Translations under genes and position numbers: made by a program
Shown here: positions 45,042 through 54,155 of the stretch, piece after piece
How the letters are laid out: each line of letters begins with the position of its first letter
How positions within the stretch are numbered: the first letter of the stretch is position 1
Notes under the pieces: generated by a model
What the model was told of the DNA's origin: nothing
Databases searched by the model: none
What the model saw: only the letters and a program-made list of their open reading frames with translations
Origin: Arthrobacter sp. ISL-48
GTDB taxonomy: Bacteria; Actinomycetota; Actinomycetes; Actinomycetales; Micrococcaceae
Direction of reading: 5' to 3'
Assembly (NCBI RefSeq): GCF_018613805.1
Contig: NZ_JAGGPL010000008.1
Coordinates: 1-64,000, forward strand
DNA: 64,000 nt

Positions 45042-45396
45042 TTCACTCCATGGCGGCCTTGCTCCGTCCGATGGGTCTGGCCTTCCGGTCAGCCTCCTCC
45101 CGGAAAAGGGCCGCGTTGTATGCCACGGGCAGATCGAATCGGTCACCTACATGCCAGCAGACCAGACGGCAGCCTTTACCGCCATCGTGACGGACCTGGA
45201 AGACCCGCGGCCAGCCCTTCGGGCCCCCACCGGGCGGCGCAGCCGGCTGCGCGTTGTCTGGCTGGGGCGCCGCCGCGTGCCGGGCGTCGACGCCGGAACT
45301 GAAGTCCGGCTGGAGGGTATGGTCACCCACAGCCAGGGCCTTACCACCATGTTCAATCCCCGCTACGAGATACTGTCCAGCCAGGAGAAGCAATGA
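45034..45396 (+). CDS. small OB-fold nucleic-acid-binding-like protein
   Basis: 120 residues from a TTG at 45034, the only usable start in this frame before the conserved part, with GGAG 9 bases upstream and an 8-base overlap with the DUF3710 gene. The domain has OB-fold character: GRVVCHGQIESVTY, LRVVWLGRRRVPGV and EVRLEGMVTHSQGLTTMFNPRYEI, as in the Rv2694c family. The role is unknown, although the fold suggests nucleic acid binding. ATGA overlap with the DUF3159 gene follows. The N-terminal 30 residues are low in conserved character, so the exact start is uncertain. Confidence 0.82.
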   Translation: MADSLHGGLAPSDGSGLPVSLLPEKGRVVCHGQIESVTYMPADQTAAFTAIVTDLEDPRPALRAPTGRRSRLRVVWLGRRRVPGVDAGTEVRLEGMVTHSQGLTTMFNPRYEILSSQEKQ

Positions 45397-46148
45397 CCTC
45401 GCCCCAGCAGCCCGAGCCGTCCGCCAGGCCACCCCGGCCGGAGCCCGAGCCTTCCACCATCGCGGGACTCGCTGAAGGATACGCGGCGAAGGCCGGGCTT
45501 CACCGCACCCACGACGGCCGGGTCGATGTGCTCCGTAGCGCCGGCGGCATCCAGGGGATTGCCGAAAGCGTCCTCCCCGGCCTGGTTTTCCTGATCGCCT
45601 TCACTCTCACCCGGGACCTGACACCGTCGCTCGTTGCGGCCCTGGCGTCGGCCGTGGTGTTCACGGTAGTGCGCCTGGTGCAACGGCGCCCGCTGACGCA
45701 GGCCCTCGCCGGGGTTGTGGGCGTGGGCATCTCGGCCTGGCTCGCAAACACGACGGGAAAAGCAGAGGATTTCTATCTGCCAGGGTTCATCACCAACGCT
45801 GCGTACATCCTCGCCATGGCCATCTCGATCTTGGTCAAATGGCCAGTGGCCGGGCTGCTGTTCGGCTTCATCCGCAACGAAGGCATCGAGTGGCGCAAGG
45901 ATCCTGCCCGTGTGAAGGCATACCGCCTTGGCACGTGGATTATCGTCGCGGTCCTGGTGCTCCGCCTCGTGGTCCAGGTTCCCCTGTACCTGATGGGCGG
46001 GGACGGGCTGGCGGCGCTGGCCACCATGCGGCTCATCATGGGAGCTCCGCTGTACATCCTTGGCATCTGGATTGCCTGGCTCGTCACCCGGCCGGCTCCG
46101 GTCGAAGATGGAGCTCAGCCGTCGAATCCGTCACCTTCCGCGACCTGA
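45393..46148 (+). CDS. DUF3159 family membrane protein
   Basis: 251 residues with five or six helices between about residues 55 and 235 and a Pro-rich cytoplasmic start. The pattern GLVFLIAFTLTRDLTPSLVAAL and the VRLVQRRPLTQALAG loop are typical of DUF3159, an actinobacterial family of unknown function. The ATG overlaps the OB-fold stop (ATGA). Its last 34 bases overlap the convergent ceoC gene, so the two 3-prime ends are antisense to each other. In M. tuberculosis the counterpart (Rv2693c) also faces ceoC. Confidence 0.92.
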   Translation: MTSPQQPEPSARPPRPEPEPSTIAGLAEGYAAKAGLHRTHDGRVDVLRSAGGIQGIAESVLPGLVFLIAFTLTRDLTPSLVAALASAVVFTVVRLVQRRPLTQALAGVVGVGISAWLANTTGKAEDFYLPGFITNAAYILAMAISILVKWPVAGLLFGFIRNEGIEWRKDPARVKAYRLGTWIIVAVLVLRLVVQVPLYLMGGDGLAALATMRLIMGAPLYILGIWIAWLVTRPAPVEDGAQPSNPSPSAT

Positions 46149-46864
46149 GCCTCAACGGGCTGTAGGCCGTCGGAGTGCTCGCCGGCTTGGTCCGGGGTCT
46201 CCCCAGACTCCGGAGAGAGCAGGGCGCGGAGTTCATCCTCGGCCGCGATGGTGGTGACGAAGAACAGCTCGTCCCCGCCGTCGATCACATCATCGCGGCT
46301 GGGGGTAATGGGGGCGTGGTCACGGAGGATGGCAACAAGCGTGGAGTCCTCGGGCCAACGGATCTCACCGACGGTCAGGCCGATGGCATGGGAGTCATGC
46401 GGGACGGTGAACTCCACGATCGAGGACACCCCGGTCTGAAGCGTGAGCAGCCGCACGAGGTCGCCGATCTCCACGGCTTCCTCCACCAGGGCGGTCATGA
46501 GCTGCGGCGTATTGACCGCAACGTCCACGCCCCAGGAATCGTTGAACATCCAGTCGTTTTTGGGGTTGTTGACCCGGCCCACCGTGCGGCCCACGCCGAA
46601 TTCGGTCTTGGCCAGGAGGGAGACCACCAGGTTCACCTTGTCGTCGCCAGTTGCCGAAACCACGACGTCGGCGTCTTCCACCTTGGCGCCCTGCAGCGTG
46701 CTGAGTTCGCAGGCATCGCCCACCAGCCAGTGCGCGCCCCGCAGTCCGCTGCGGCCGATGACCTCCGGTTTTAGGTCAATGAGCAGGATTTCATGTTTGT
46801 GGGCCAGCAGCTCCCTGGCGATCGATGACCCGACGCTGCCGGCGCCGACGATAACAACTTTCAC
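46115..46864 (-). CDS. ceoC: TrkA/RCK potassium-transport regulatory protein, CeoC type
   Basis: 249-residue cytosolic RCK protein: an N-terminal NAD-binding fold (VIVGAGSVGSSIARELL) and a C-terminal RCK_C domain (HDSHAIGLTVGEIRWPEDS onward). Such proteins gate K+ transporters in response to NAD(H), ATP or c-di-AMP. Its ATG overlaps the ceoB stop by 4 bases, and the pair corresponds to CeoB/CeoC of mycobacteria. No TrkH/TrkG channel gene is visible nearby; the candidate membrane partner is the divergent KimA-like permease (inference). The acidic tail runs into the convergent DUF3159 gene. Confidence 0.9.
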   Translation of the reverse strand: MKVVIVGAGSVGSSIARELLAHKHEILLIDLKPEVIGRSGLRGAHWLVGDACELSTLQGAKVEDADVVVSATGDDKVNLVVSLLAKTEFGVGRTVGRVNNPKNDWMFNDSWGVDVAVNTPQLMTALVEEAVEIGDLVRLLTLQTGVSSIVEFTVPHDSHAIGLTVGEIRWPEDSTLVAILRDHAPITPSRDDVIDGGDELFFVTTIAAEDELRALLSPESGETPDQAGEHSDGLQPVEAQVAEGDGFDG

Positions 46865-47535
46865 TGCGACTCCTTGGCGGGGGCTTTGGCCAGGACCTGG
46901 CTGACCTGGGAACTGCGGTCCACCTGCAGCATGGCGTGCACGGTGTCGCCGTCCTGAAAAGCGGTTCCGGCTTCGGGAAGCACACCTTCGCCGAAGCGCG
47001 TGAGATACGCCACCCGGACGTCCGCGGCTTTTTCGATCTCGCTGATTCGGTGACCGATCCAGCCGGCGTCGAGCTCCAGCTCGGCGAGCACGAGGCGGCC
47101 CGAAGGTTCACGGAAATCGCCGGCGAGGTGCTGCTCGGGAAGAATGCGGCGCAGGACCTGGTCGGCGCTCCACCGGACGGCGGCGACGGTGGGGATTCCG
47201 AGGCGCTGGTAGATCTCGGCCCGGCCGGGATCATAGATTCTGGCAACGACATGGGGGACATGGAAGGTCTCCCGTGCCACGCGGGTGGCCAGGATATTGG
47301 AGTTGTCACCACTGGAAACGGCCGCGAAGGCGTACGCATCCGCGACGCCGGCCTGCATCAGGGTGTCGCGGTCAAAGCCGACTCCTGTGACCTTCCGCCC
47401 GGTGAAGCCCTGGCGAAGCCTGCGGAAAGCGCGGTCGTCCTGGTCGATAATGGCTACAGAGTGGCCGGCGTCCTCCAGCGTGTGTGCCAGCGTCGCCCCT
47501 ACCCTGCCACATCCCATGATCACGAAATGCGCCAC
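46861..47535 (-). CDS. ceoB: TrkA/RCK potassium-transport regulatory protein, CeoB type
   Basis: 224-residue RCK protein with the dinucleotide motif GCGRVGATLAHTLEDAGHSV at residues 8-27 and an RCK_C domain from about residue 130. The first gene of the ceoB-ceoC operon, overlapping ceoC by 4 bases. The upstream sequence on the minus strand has AGGAGATACGGGTGGCGC before the ATG, a usable ribosome binding site at a longish spacing. It is divergent from the KimA-like permease gene (119 bases). The product should bind NAD(H) and control potassium uptake. Confidence 0.91.
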   Translation of the reverse strand: MAHFVIMGCGRVGATLAHTLEDAGHSVAIIDQDDRAFRRLRQGFTGRKVTGVGFDRDTLMQAGVADAYAFAAVSSGDNSNILATRVARETFHVPHVVARIYDPGRAEIYQRLGIPTVAAVRWSADQVLRRILPEQHLAGDFREPSGRLVLAELELDAGWIGHRISEIEKAADVRVAYLTRFGEGVLPEAGTAFQDGDTVHAMLQVDRSSQVSQVLAKAPAKESQ

Positions 47536-47642
47536 CCGTATCTCCTCGACTTTCCTCGCCCGTTGCTGCTATTAGAACTCTACCGGCACTGCAGCTGTTG
47601 CAGCGGCCCGCACCCCGTCATGACATAGCCCGCGAATCAGAC

Positions 47643-47648
47643 TAGCTT
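47643..47648 (+). promoter_or_regulatory. candidate -10 element (TAGCTT) of the permease gene
   Basis: TAGCTT ends 6 bases before the GTG at 47655. There is a GGGG but no proper Shine-Dalgarno sequence, so a leaderless mRNA is likely. Confidence 0.42.
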
Positions 47649-47654
47649 TGTGGG

Positions 47655-49631
47655 GTGTTGACAATACTGAACGCCGTGAAGCGGGTGCTGGTGGGCAGGC
47701 CCTTCAGGAACGACCGGCTCGCCCATACGCTGCTTCCGAAGCGCATAGCGCTGCCCGTTTTCGCCTCGGACGCGCTGTCCTCCGTGGCCTACGCACCGGA
47801 CGAAATCCTGCTGACGCTGGCGCTTGCCGGGGTGAGTGCCGTGGCGCTCTCGCCGTGGGTGGGACTCGCCGTGATGGTGGTGCTGCTGACCGTGGTGGCG
47901 TCCTACCGGCAGAACGTGCACGCCTACCCTTCCGGCGGGGGCGACTACGAGATCGCCAACGAGAACCTCGGCAAGTACGCCGGACTGACGGTCGCTGCGG
48001 CGCTCCTGGTGGACTACGTCCTGACGGTGGCGGTGTCAATGTCCTCGGCCGCGGCCTACCTGACCACTGCCGTGCCTTCCCTGCATGGCCAGCAGGCCGC
48101 CATCGCCACCATCGGCGTCGTGATCCTTGCCCTGGTCAACCTTCGTGGCATCAAGGAAGCCGGCAATGTTTTCGCGGTTCCCACCTATATTTTCATGGCC
48201 TCGATCCTGGGCATGACGGCTGTGGGTGTCTTCCAGGCGGCAACAGGGCAGCTTGGGGAAGCCCCGTCAGCGGCGTTCACGATCGTTCCGGCCCCCGGCT
48301 TCGACCAGGGGCTCGTGGGACTGGCGGGCGCGTTCCTCCTGCTGCGGGCGTTTTCTTCGGGCGCCGCTGCCCTGACCGGCGTCGAGGCGATCAGCAACGG
48401 AGTGCCAAACTTCAAGGTGCCGAAGAGCAAGAATGCCGCCACGACGCTGCTGCTCCTGGGCGTTATCGGCGCCGCGATGCTGGCCGGCATCATTTACCTG
48501 GCCAACGCCACCAAGGTCCACATTGTGCTGGATCCGGCCCGGGAGTTCCTCCTGGATGGCAAGCCGCTTCCGGAGGACTACATCCAGAATCCGGCCATCA
48601 GCCAGATTGCGCAGACCATCTTCGGCCCGGGTTCGATCCCGTTCTACATCGTGGTTGCGGCCACGGGAGTGATCCTGGTTTTTGCGTCCAACACTGCCTT
48701 CAACGGGTTCCCTGTGCTCGGTTCCATCCTGGCGCAGGATGGCTACCTTCCCCGCCAGTTGCGCACGAGGGGGGACCGGCTGGCGTACAGCAACGGCGTG
48801 CTGGCCCTCGCCGCGGGTGCCCTGGTGCTGATCATCGCCTTCAATGCCGATGTCACCAAGCTGATCCAGCTCTACATCGTGGGCGTCTTCATTTCCTTTA
48901 CCATGAGCCAGCTGGGCATGATCAGGCACTGGGGCAGGCAGCTCAAGCTGGCCAAGGACAAGTCGGTGCGGCTCCGGATGGCAAAGTCCCGCACCATCAA
49001 CAGCATCGGGTTCGGCATGACTGGGCTGGTGCTGGTCATCGTCCTGATCACCAAGTTCGAGCAGGGGGCCTGGATCGCGCTGCTGGCCATGTTCCTGCTG
49101 TTCTTGATCATGTGGAGCATCCGGGCACACTACGACAACGTGGCCAAGGAGCTGGCGGTGGACGAGGACTCCTCGCCGCGCGCCCTTCCTTCCCGGGTGC
49201 ACGCTGTCCTCCTGGTCTCCCACGTCCGCAAGCCTGTCCTCCGGGCGCTGGCATACGCCCGCGCCTCAAGGCCTTCACGCCTGGACGCCATCACGGTGGA
49301 CATCAACGCCGAGGAGACCGCGCATACGGTGGCGGACTGGGAGAAGCTCGAGATCCCCGTCCCGCTCACAGTCCTCGCGAGCCCCTACCGGGAGACCATC
49401 ACGCCCATCATGGAATACGTGAAGAACATGCGGCGCGATTCCCCCCGCGACCTCATCGTGGTCTACATCCCCGAGTACGTGGTGGGCAAATGGTGGGAAC
49501 AGCTGGTCCACAACCAGACGGCCCTGCGCATCAAAACCAGGTTGCACTTCGAACCTGGCGTGATGGTGGCCAGCGTCCCGTGGCAGCTCAAATCGTCCGA
49601 AGAAGCCAAGAACCTGCAGGATATCCGATGA
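47655..49631 (+). CDS. APC superfamily permease, KimA-like (probable K+ importer)
   Basis: 658 residues: about 12 helices up to residue 490, then a cytoplasmic C-terminal domain of about 160 residues (RVHAVLLVSHVRKPVLRALAYA onward, a universal-stress-like fold). The start LVGRPFRNDRLAHTLLPKRIALPVFASDALSS is typical of the KimA/YdaO group, proton-coupled potassium importers in Bacillus; older annotations say amino acid permease. It lies divergent from the two RCK genes ceoB and ceoC, which supports K+ transport. GTG start, probably leaderless. Its stop overlaps the ATG of the next gene (ATGA). The +1 frame is open across the entire gene, an effect of GC-rich codon use. Confidence 0.88.
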   Translation: MLTILNAVKRVLVGRPFRNDRLAHTLLPKRIALPVFASDALSSVAYAPDEILLTLALAGVSAVALSPWVGLAVMVVLLTVVASYRQNVHAYPSGGGDYEIANENLGKYAGLTVAAALLVDYVLTVAVSMSSAAAYLTTAVPSLHGQQAAIATIGVVILALVNLRGIKEAGNVFAVPTYIFMASILGMTAVGVFQAATGQLGEAPSAAFTIVPAPGFDQGLVGLAGAFLLLRAFSSGAAALTGVEAISNGVPNFKVPKSKNAATTLLLLGVIGAAMLAGIIYLANATKVHIVLDPAREFLLDGKPLPEDYIQNPAISQIAQTIFGPGSIPFYIVVAATGVILVFASNTAFNGFPVLGSILAQDGYLPRQLRTRGDRLAYSNGVLALAAGALVLIIAFNADVTKLIQLYIVGVFISFTMSQLGMIRHWGRQLKLAKDKSVRLRMAKSRTINSIGFGMTGLVLVIVLITKFEQGAWIALLAMFLLFLIMWSIRAHYDNVAKELAVDEDSSPRALPSRVHAVLLVSHVRKPVLRALAYARASRPSRLDAITVDINAEETAHTVADWEKLEIPVPLTVLASPYRETITPIMEYVKNMRRDSPRDLIVVYIPEYVVGKWWEQLVHNQTALRIKTRLHFEPGVMVASVPWQLKSSEEAKNLQDIR

Positions 49632-51037
49632 ACCCTAAGACACAGGCCGCCCCCAGCCCGGCCGCCGAGGCTGTGACGGAACTGGTGCTCGACGTCGGTC
49701 CGGTGGCCCATGGCGGACACTGCGTGGCCCGCCACGAAGGCAGGGTGATCTTTGTTCGGCACGGCATCCCGGGCGAGAAAGTCCGTGCCAGGCTGACGGA
49801 GGCGGGGGAGTCCGCCAAGTTTTGGCGCGCCGACGTCGTGGAGGTGCTGGACGCCTCGCCCGACCGTGTTGATCACTTCTGGCACCTCGCCGACTCCCGG
49901 CGCGCGTGGGCGCACGGCCACCCGCCGGTGGGCGGCGCTGAATTCGGCCACATCACCCTGGCCCGCCAGCGTGCCCTTAAATCCGCAGTGCTGGCAGAAC
50001 AGCTCAAGCGGCTCGCCGCCGTCGAACTCTTCCCCGAACCGGAGAACCCATCGGAGAACGGTCTCGTGGAGGCAGTGGGCGGCGGGCGGCAGGACACAGG
50101 TCAACAGCACGACGCCGGCAGTGGCCTGGGGTGGCGGACCCGCGCCAGCTTCTCGGTCACCACAGGCGGCAAGCTGGGCATGCACGCCCACCGCTCCGAC
50201 CACATCATCCCCGTCCGGGAAATGCCGCTCGCAGTGGACGGGATCAACCGCCTGCGCCTCTGGGACATCGACCTGCAGGGCATTGAGCGCGTGGAGGTAG
50301 CGGCACCGGCCAACGGCTCACGTCCCCTCGTCCTCCTGGCCCCTGCCCCCGGCACGAAGGCAAAGCGACTCAGCGCGATCGTCGACCAGCTCCCGGATGA
50401 CGTCTCCGTGGCCACCTTCGACCCGCTCAAGGACGAGGCCAGGCAGCTGCGTGGCCGGACCTGGGTCCAGGAGTCCGCCGCAGGACATGACTACCGGATT
50501 ACAGGCGCCGGTTTCTGGCAGATCCACCGCGACGCGCCCGGAGCTCTTGTGGGGGCCGTCACAGAATTCCTCCATGATGGCGGCTTCCTCGAGCCTGGCT
50601 CGGTGGTGGCTGACCTCTACGCCGGCGCTGGCCTGTTCACCGCGCCGCTGGCGGATGCGGTGGGGGAGACCGGCTCGGTCCTGTCCGTGGAAGGTGCGCC
50701 GGGAACCAGCCGGGACGCGCGCAAGAACCTGCACGGGGCACCGCAAGTGGAGATCGTCCAGGGGCGGGTTGAGCGTGTGCTGCGCCAGAAACCGCGGAAT
50801 TTTGACGCACTGGTGCTTGACCCGCCCCGGGCAGGTGCGGGAAAGGCGGTGGTGGACCAGTTGATCGCCGCGGGTCCCCGGGCCATTGCTTATGTGTCGT
50901 GCGATCCGGCGTCATTCGCCCGTGACGTGGGTTACTTCCAGCAGGGAGGCTGGTCCCTGGCCGGCCTGCGGGCATTCGATCTCTATCCGCACACCCACCA
51001 CCTGGAGGCGGTGGCATTGCTGATGCCGCGCCGGTGA
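49628..51037 (+). CDS. TRAM-domain SAM-dependent RNA methyltransferase (RlmD/TrmA family)
   Basis: 469 residues. An N-terminal TRAM domain (ELVLDVGPVAHGGHCVARHEGRV) is followed by a SAM-binding domain (VADLYAGAGLFTAPLAD, VLDPPRAGAGKAVVD) and the catalytic cysteine in YVSCDPASFARD, the pattern of uracil-5 methyltransferases of rRNA or tRNA. The four-cysteine Fe-S motif of RlmD is not obvious, as in other actinobacterial members. The target base cannot be read from sequence. It is coupled to the permease gene by ATGA overlap; the same pair (Rv2690c-Rv2689c) occurs in M. tuberculosis. Confidence 0.92.
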   Translation: MNPKTQAAPSPAAEAVTELVLDVGPVAHGGHCVARHEGRVIFVRHGIPGEKVRARLTEAGESAKFWRADVVEVLDASPDRVDHFWHLADSRRAWAHGHPPVGGAEFGHITLARQRALKSAVLAEQLKRLAAVELFPEPENPSENGLVEAVGGGRQDTGQQHDAGSGLGWRTRASFSVTTGGKLGMHAHRSDHIIPVREMPLAVDGINRLRLWDIDLQGIERVEVAAPANGSRPLVLLAPAPGTKAKRLSAIVDQLPDDVSVATFDPLKDEARQLRGRTWVQESAAGHDYRITGAGFWQIHRDAPGALVGAVTEFLHDGGFLEPGSVVADLYAGAGLFTAPLADAVGETGSVLSVEGAPGTSRDARKNLHGAPQVEIVQGRVERVLRQKPRNFDALVLDPPRAGAGKAVVDQLIAAGPRAIAYVSCDPASFARDVGYFQQGGWSLAGLRAFDLYPHTHHLEAVALLMPRR

Positions 51038-51127
51038 AGCCACAACTATTTGCACTAGTATGGCGGTAGTAGTCCCACGTCGCGCTCCGTATTCACGGCG
51101 GCCACCTGCAATTCTTCCGGGTCTGCA

Positions 51128-51149
51128 CTAATTAGGACTTCCTAACTAG
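51128..51149. promoter_or_regulatory. palindrome upstream of acn
   Basis: CTAATTAGGA-CT-TCCTAACTAG: 10-base arms with one mismatch, containing a perfect 14-bp TTAGGACTTCCTAA. It is 54 bases before the acn start codon, a typical position for a repressor site. The half-site resembles DtxR boxes, but the spacing is wrong for one. The regulator is unknown. Confidence 0.5.
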
Positions 51150-51202
51150 CAAGCGGTCTACCGCGCGACAAAGATGAAAACTGTTGCGAGAGGAGTCCTG
51201 CG

Positions 51203-54028
51203 ATGAGCACTGTGGACAGCTTCGGTTCAAAAGGCAAACTTAATGTAGCCGGAACCGAATACGAAATTTTCCGGTTGAACTCCGTTGAAGGTGCAGAAAA
51301 CCTTCCGTTCAGCCTCAAGGTATTGCTTGAAAACCTGTTGAGGACCGAGGACGGCGCGAATATTACGGCCGACCACGTCCGCGCCCTGGCCGGCTGGGAC
51401 CCCAGCGCCCAGCCCGACACTGAAATCCAGTTCACGCCGGCGCGCGTGATCATGCAGGACTTCACTGGCGTGCCCTGCGTGGTGGACCTGGCCACGATGC
51501 GCGAGGCCGTCAAGGAGCTCGGCGGAGACCCCAAGCGGGTCAACCCGCTGGCACCGGCGGAAATGGTGATCGACCACTCGGTGCAGATCGACGCCTTCGG
51601 CAACTCCGGCGCACTGGAGCGCAACATGGAGATCGAGTACCAGCGCAACGGTGAGCGGTACCAGTTCCTGCGTTGGGGCCAGACCGCATTCGACGACTTC
51701 AAGGTGGTGCCGCCGGGAACCGGCATCGTGCACCAGGTCAACATCGAGTACCTGGCGCGGACCGTCATGACCCGTGAGGTTGACGGCGTCGTTCGTGCCT
51801 ACCCCGACACCTGCGTCGGTACCGACTCGCACACCACCATGGTCAACGGCCTGGGCGTGCTTGGTTGGGGCGTTGGCGGCATCGAAGCCGAGGCGGCCAT
51901 GCTCGGCCAGCCCGTCTCCATGCTGATTCCGCGTGTTGTGGGTTTCAAGCTGACGGGCTCCATCCCGGCCGGTGCAACCGCCACGGACGTCGTGCTGACC
52001 ATCACCGAACAGCTGCGCAAGCACGGCGTTGTGGGCAAGTTCGTGGAGTTCTATGGCGAAGGCGTCGCGGCTGTGCCGCTGGCCAACCGCGCGACTATCG
52101 GCAACATGAGCCCCGAGTTCGGTTCCACTGCCGCCATGTTCCCGATCGATGACGTCACCCTGGAGTACCTGCGCCTCACCGGCCGCTCCGACGAGAACGT
52201 CGCCCTCGTGGAGGCTTACGCCAAGGAACAAGGCCTCTGGCACGATCCTTCCCACGAGATCAAGTTCTCCGAGTATCTTGAGCTGGACCTGTCCACCGTG
52301 GTTCCCTCCATTTCCGGCCCGAAGCGTCCCCAGGACCGCATCGTGCTCACCGAGGCCAAGGACGAGTTCCGCCACGACCTGCTCAACTACGTTTCCCACA
52401 ACGCCGACGCCGGCACCTTGGACGAGTCCCTGGAAGAGAGCTTCCCGGCCTCGGATCCGCCGTCGTTCACGCAGCCTGACACCCACGTCACGGACACGGA
52501 CCGCGTGCCGCCCATCTACTCCGCAGCACACGGGGCTGCCGGCCGGGTCTCCAATGCCGTTGGCGTGAAGACTGAAGACGGGCGGGAGTTTGAACTGGAC
52601 CACGGGGCAGTCGCCATCGCCTCCATCACGTCCTGCACCAACACCTCCAACCCCTCGGTCATGCTGGCGGCCGCGCTGCTCGCCCGCAACGCCGTCGACA
52701 AGGGCCTGACGTCCAAGCCGTGGGTCAAGACCTCTGTGGCCCCCGGTTCCAAGGTTGTCACTGACTATTACGAGAAGTCCGGCCTGACCCCGTACCTGGA
52801 GAAGCTTGGCTTCTACATTGTCGGCTACGGCTGCGCCACCTGCATCGGCAACTCCGGCCCGCTCGACGCCGAAATCTCCGAGGCCATCCAGGCCAACGAT
52901 CTTTCTGTCGCCGCCGTGCTGTCCGGTAACCGCAACTTCGAAGGCCGTATCAACCCGGACGTCAAGATGAACTACCTGGCCTCCCCGCCGCTGGTCATCG
53001 CCTACGCTCTGGCCGGATCCATGGACTTCGACTTCGAGACCGACTCCCTCGGCCAGGACGAAGCCGGAAACGACGTCTTCCTGAAGGACATCTGGCCGAA
53101 CCCGGTCGAGGTCCAGCAGGTCATCGACTCCTCGATCGACAAGGAAATGTTCGCCCGCGGCTACGAGGGCGTCTTCGACGGCGACGACCGCTGGAAAGCG
53201 CTCGACACGCCGGCCGGCGACACCTTCGCCTGGGATCCGAACTCCACGTACGTGCGGAAGCCCCCGTACTTCGAGGGCATGAAGGCGCAGCCGGAGGCCG
53301 TTACCGACATCACCGGCGCCCGCGTGCTGCTTAAGCTCGGCGATTCGGTCACCACGGACCACATCTCCCCGGCTGGTTCCTTCAAGTCCGACACCCCCGC
53401 TGGCCAGTACCTCCTGGCCAACGGAGTAGAGCGCAAGGACTTCAACTCCTACGGCTCCCGGCGCGGAAACCACGAGGTCATGATCCGTGGCACGTTCGCC
53501 AATATCCGCATCAAGAACCAGCTCCTGGACGGCGTGGAGGGTGGCTTCACCCGCGACTTCAGCCAGGCTGACGGCCCGCAGGCCTACGTCTACGACGCCG
53601 CCCAGAACTACCAGGCAGCCGGCACTCCGCTGGTGGTCCTGGCTGGCAAGGAATACGGATCCGGCTCATCACGCGACTGGGCAGCCAAGGGCACCGCGCT
53701 CCTGGGCGTGAAGGCGGTCATTGCCGAAAGCTACGAGCGCATCCACCGCTCCAACCTGATCGGCATGGGCGTCCTTCCCCTGCAGTACCCGGCCGGAGAA
53801 TCCGCAGCAACCCTGGGCCTCACGGGCACCGAGGTCTTCGCGGTCGAAGGTGTGACCGCCCTGAACGAAGGCACCACGCCGAAGACACTCAAGGTCACCG
53901 CCACCGCTGAGGACGGCTCTGTCACGTCGTTTGACGCCGTGCTCCGCATCGATACCCCAGGCGAGGCGGACTACTACCGCAACGGCGGCATCCTGCAGTA
54001 CGTGCTCCGCCAGATCTCCGTGAACTAG
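51203..54028 (+). CDS. acn: aconitate hydratase
   Basis: Fe-S enzyme of the TCA cycle that converts citrate to isocitrate, 941 residues, of the AcnA/IRP type. The cluster ligands are Cys478 (TSCTNTSNP) and Cys544 and Cys547 (GYGCATCIG). The swivelling C-terminal domain has [20 protein letters not shown] and [17 protein letters not shown] linker of about 40 residues before Cys478 ([16 protein letters not shown] onward) is an insert seen in actinobacterial aconitases. GAGAGGAG precedes the ATG. A palindrome upstream may bind a regulator. A GC-rich hairpin separates it from dxs. Confidence 0.97.
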   Translation: MSTVDSFGSKGKLNVAGTEYEIFRLNSVEGAENLPFSLKVLLENLLRTEDGANITADHVRALAGWDPSAQPDTEIQFTPARVIMQDFTGVPCVVDLATMREAVKELGGDPKRVNPLAPAEMVIDHSVQIDAFGNSGALERNMEIEYQRNGERYQFLRWGQTAFDDFKVVPPGTGIVHQVNIEYLARTVMTREVDGVVRAYPDTCVGTDSHTTMVNGLGVLGWGVGGIEAEAAMLGQPVSMLIPRVVGFKLTGSIPAGATATDVVLTITEQLRKHGVVGKFVEFYGEGVAAVPLANRATIGNMSPEFGSTAAMFPIDDVTLEYLRLTGRSDENVALVEAYAKEQGLWHDPSHEIKFSEYLELDLSTVVPSISGPKRPQDRIVLTEAKDEFRHDLLNYVSHNADAGTLDESLEESFPASDPPSFTQPDTHVTDTDRVPPIYSAAHGAAGRVSNAVGVKTEDGREFELDHGAVAIASITSCTNTSNPSVMLAAALLARNAVDKGLTSKPWVKTSVAPGSKVVTDYYEKSGLTPYLEKLGFYIVGYGCATCIGNSGPLDAEISEAIQANDLSVAAVLSGNRNFEGRINPDVKMNYLASPPLVIAYALAGSMDFDFETDSLGQDEAGNDVFLKDIWPNPVEVQQVIDSSIDKEMFARGYEGVFDGDDRWKALDTPAGDTFAWDPNSTYVRKPPYFEGMKAQPEAVTDITGARVLLKLGDSVTTDHISPAGSFKSDTPAGQYLLANGVERKDFNSYGSRRGNHEVMIRGTFANIRIKNQLLDGVEGGFTRDFSQADGPQAYVYDAAQNYQAAGTPLVVLAGKEYGSGSSRDWAAKGTALLGVKAVIAESYERIHRSNLIGMGVLPLQYPAGESAATLGLTGTEVFAVEGVTALNEGTTPKTLKVTATAEDGSVTSFDAVLRIDTPGEADYYRNGGILQYVLRQISVN

Positions 54029-54054
54029 CGGGTTCTGAACCGAAGCACCACCCT

Positions 54055-54093
54055 CCGAAGCCCCGGCCGGTCACCGACCAGCCGGGGCTTCGG
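54055..54093. terminator. hairpin between acn and dxs
   Basis: Perfect 13-base arms (CCGAAGCCCCGGC and its complement) around a 13-base loop. No T-run follows, so termination may be partial, or it may be an acn mRNA end. Confidence 0.65.
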
Positions 54094-54155
54094 CTATGCA
54101 TTTCAGTCAAGGCGTTAGAGTTAAAAGGCACGTCTACCACCCGAAGGAGGGGTCA

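Noticed and set aside
47648..49627. A second frame is open across the whole KimA-like gene and joins the methyltransferase frame to give 1129 codons.
   Set aside because: The translation is Gly/Arg/Pro-rich without family features, and the true permease frame is certain. The methyltransferase has its own ATG at 49628. Long stop-free shadow frames are common in high-GC DNA.
51128..51149. DtxR/IdeR iron box upstream of acn.
   Set aside because: The half-sites TTAGG and CCTAA are 4 bases apart instead of the 9 in the DtxR consensus, and the core does not fit.
51227..53473. Long minus-strand open frame (748 codons) opposite acn.
   Set aside because: No recognisable protein and fully antisense to aconitase.
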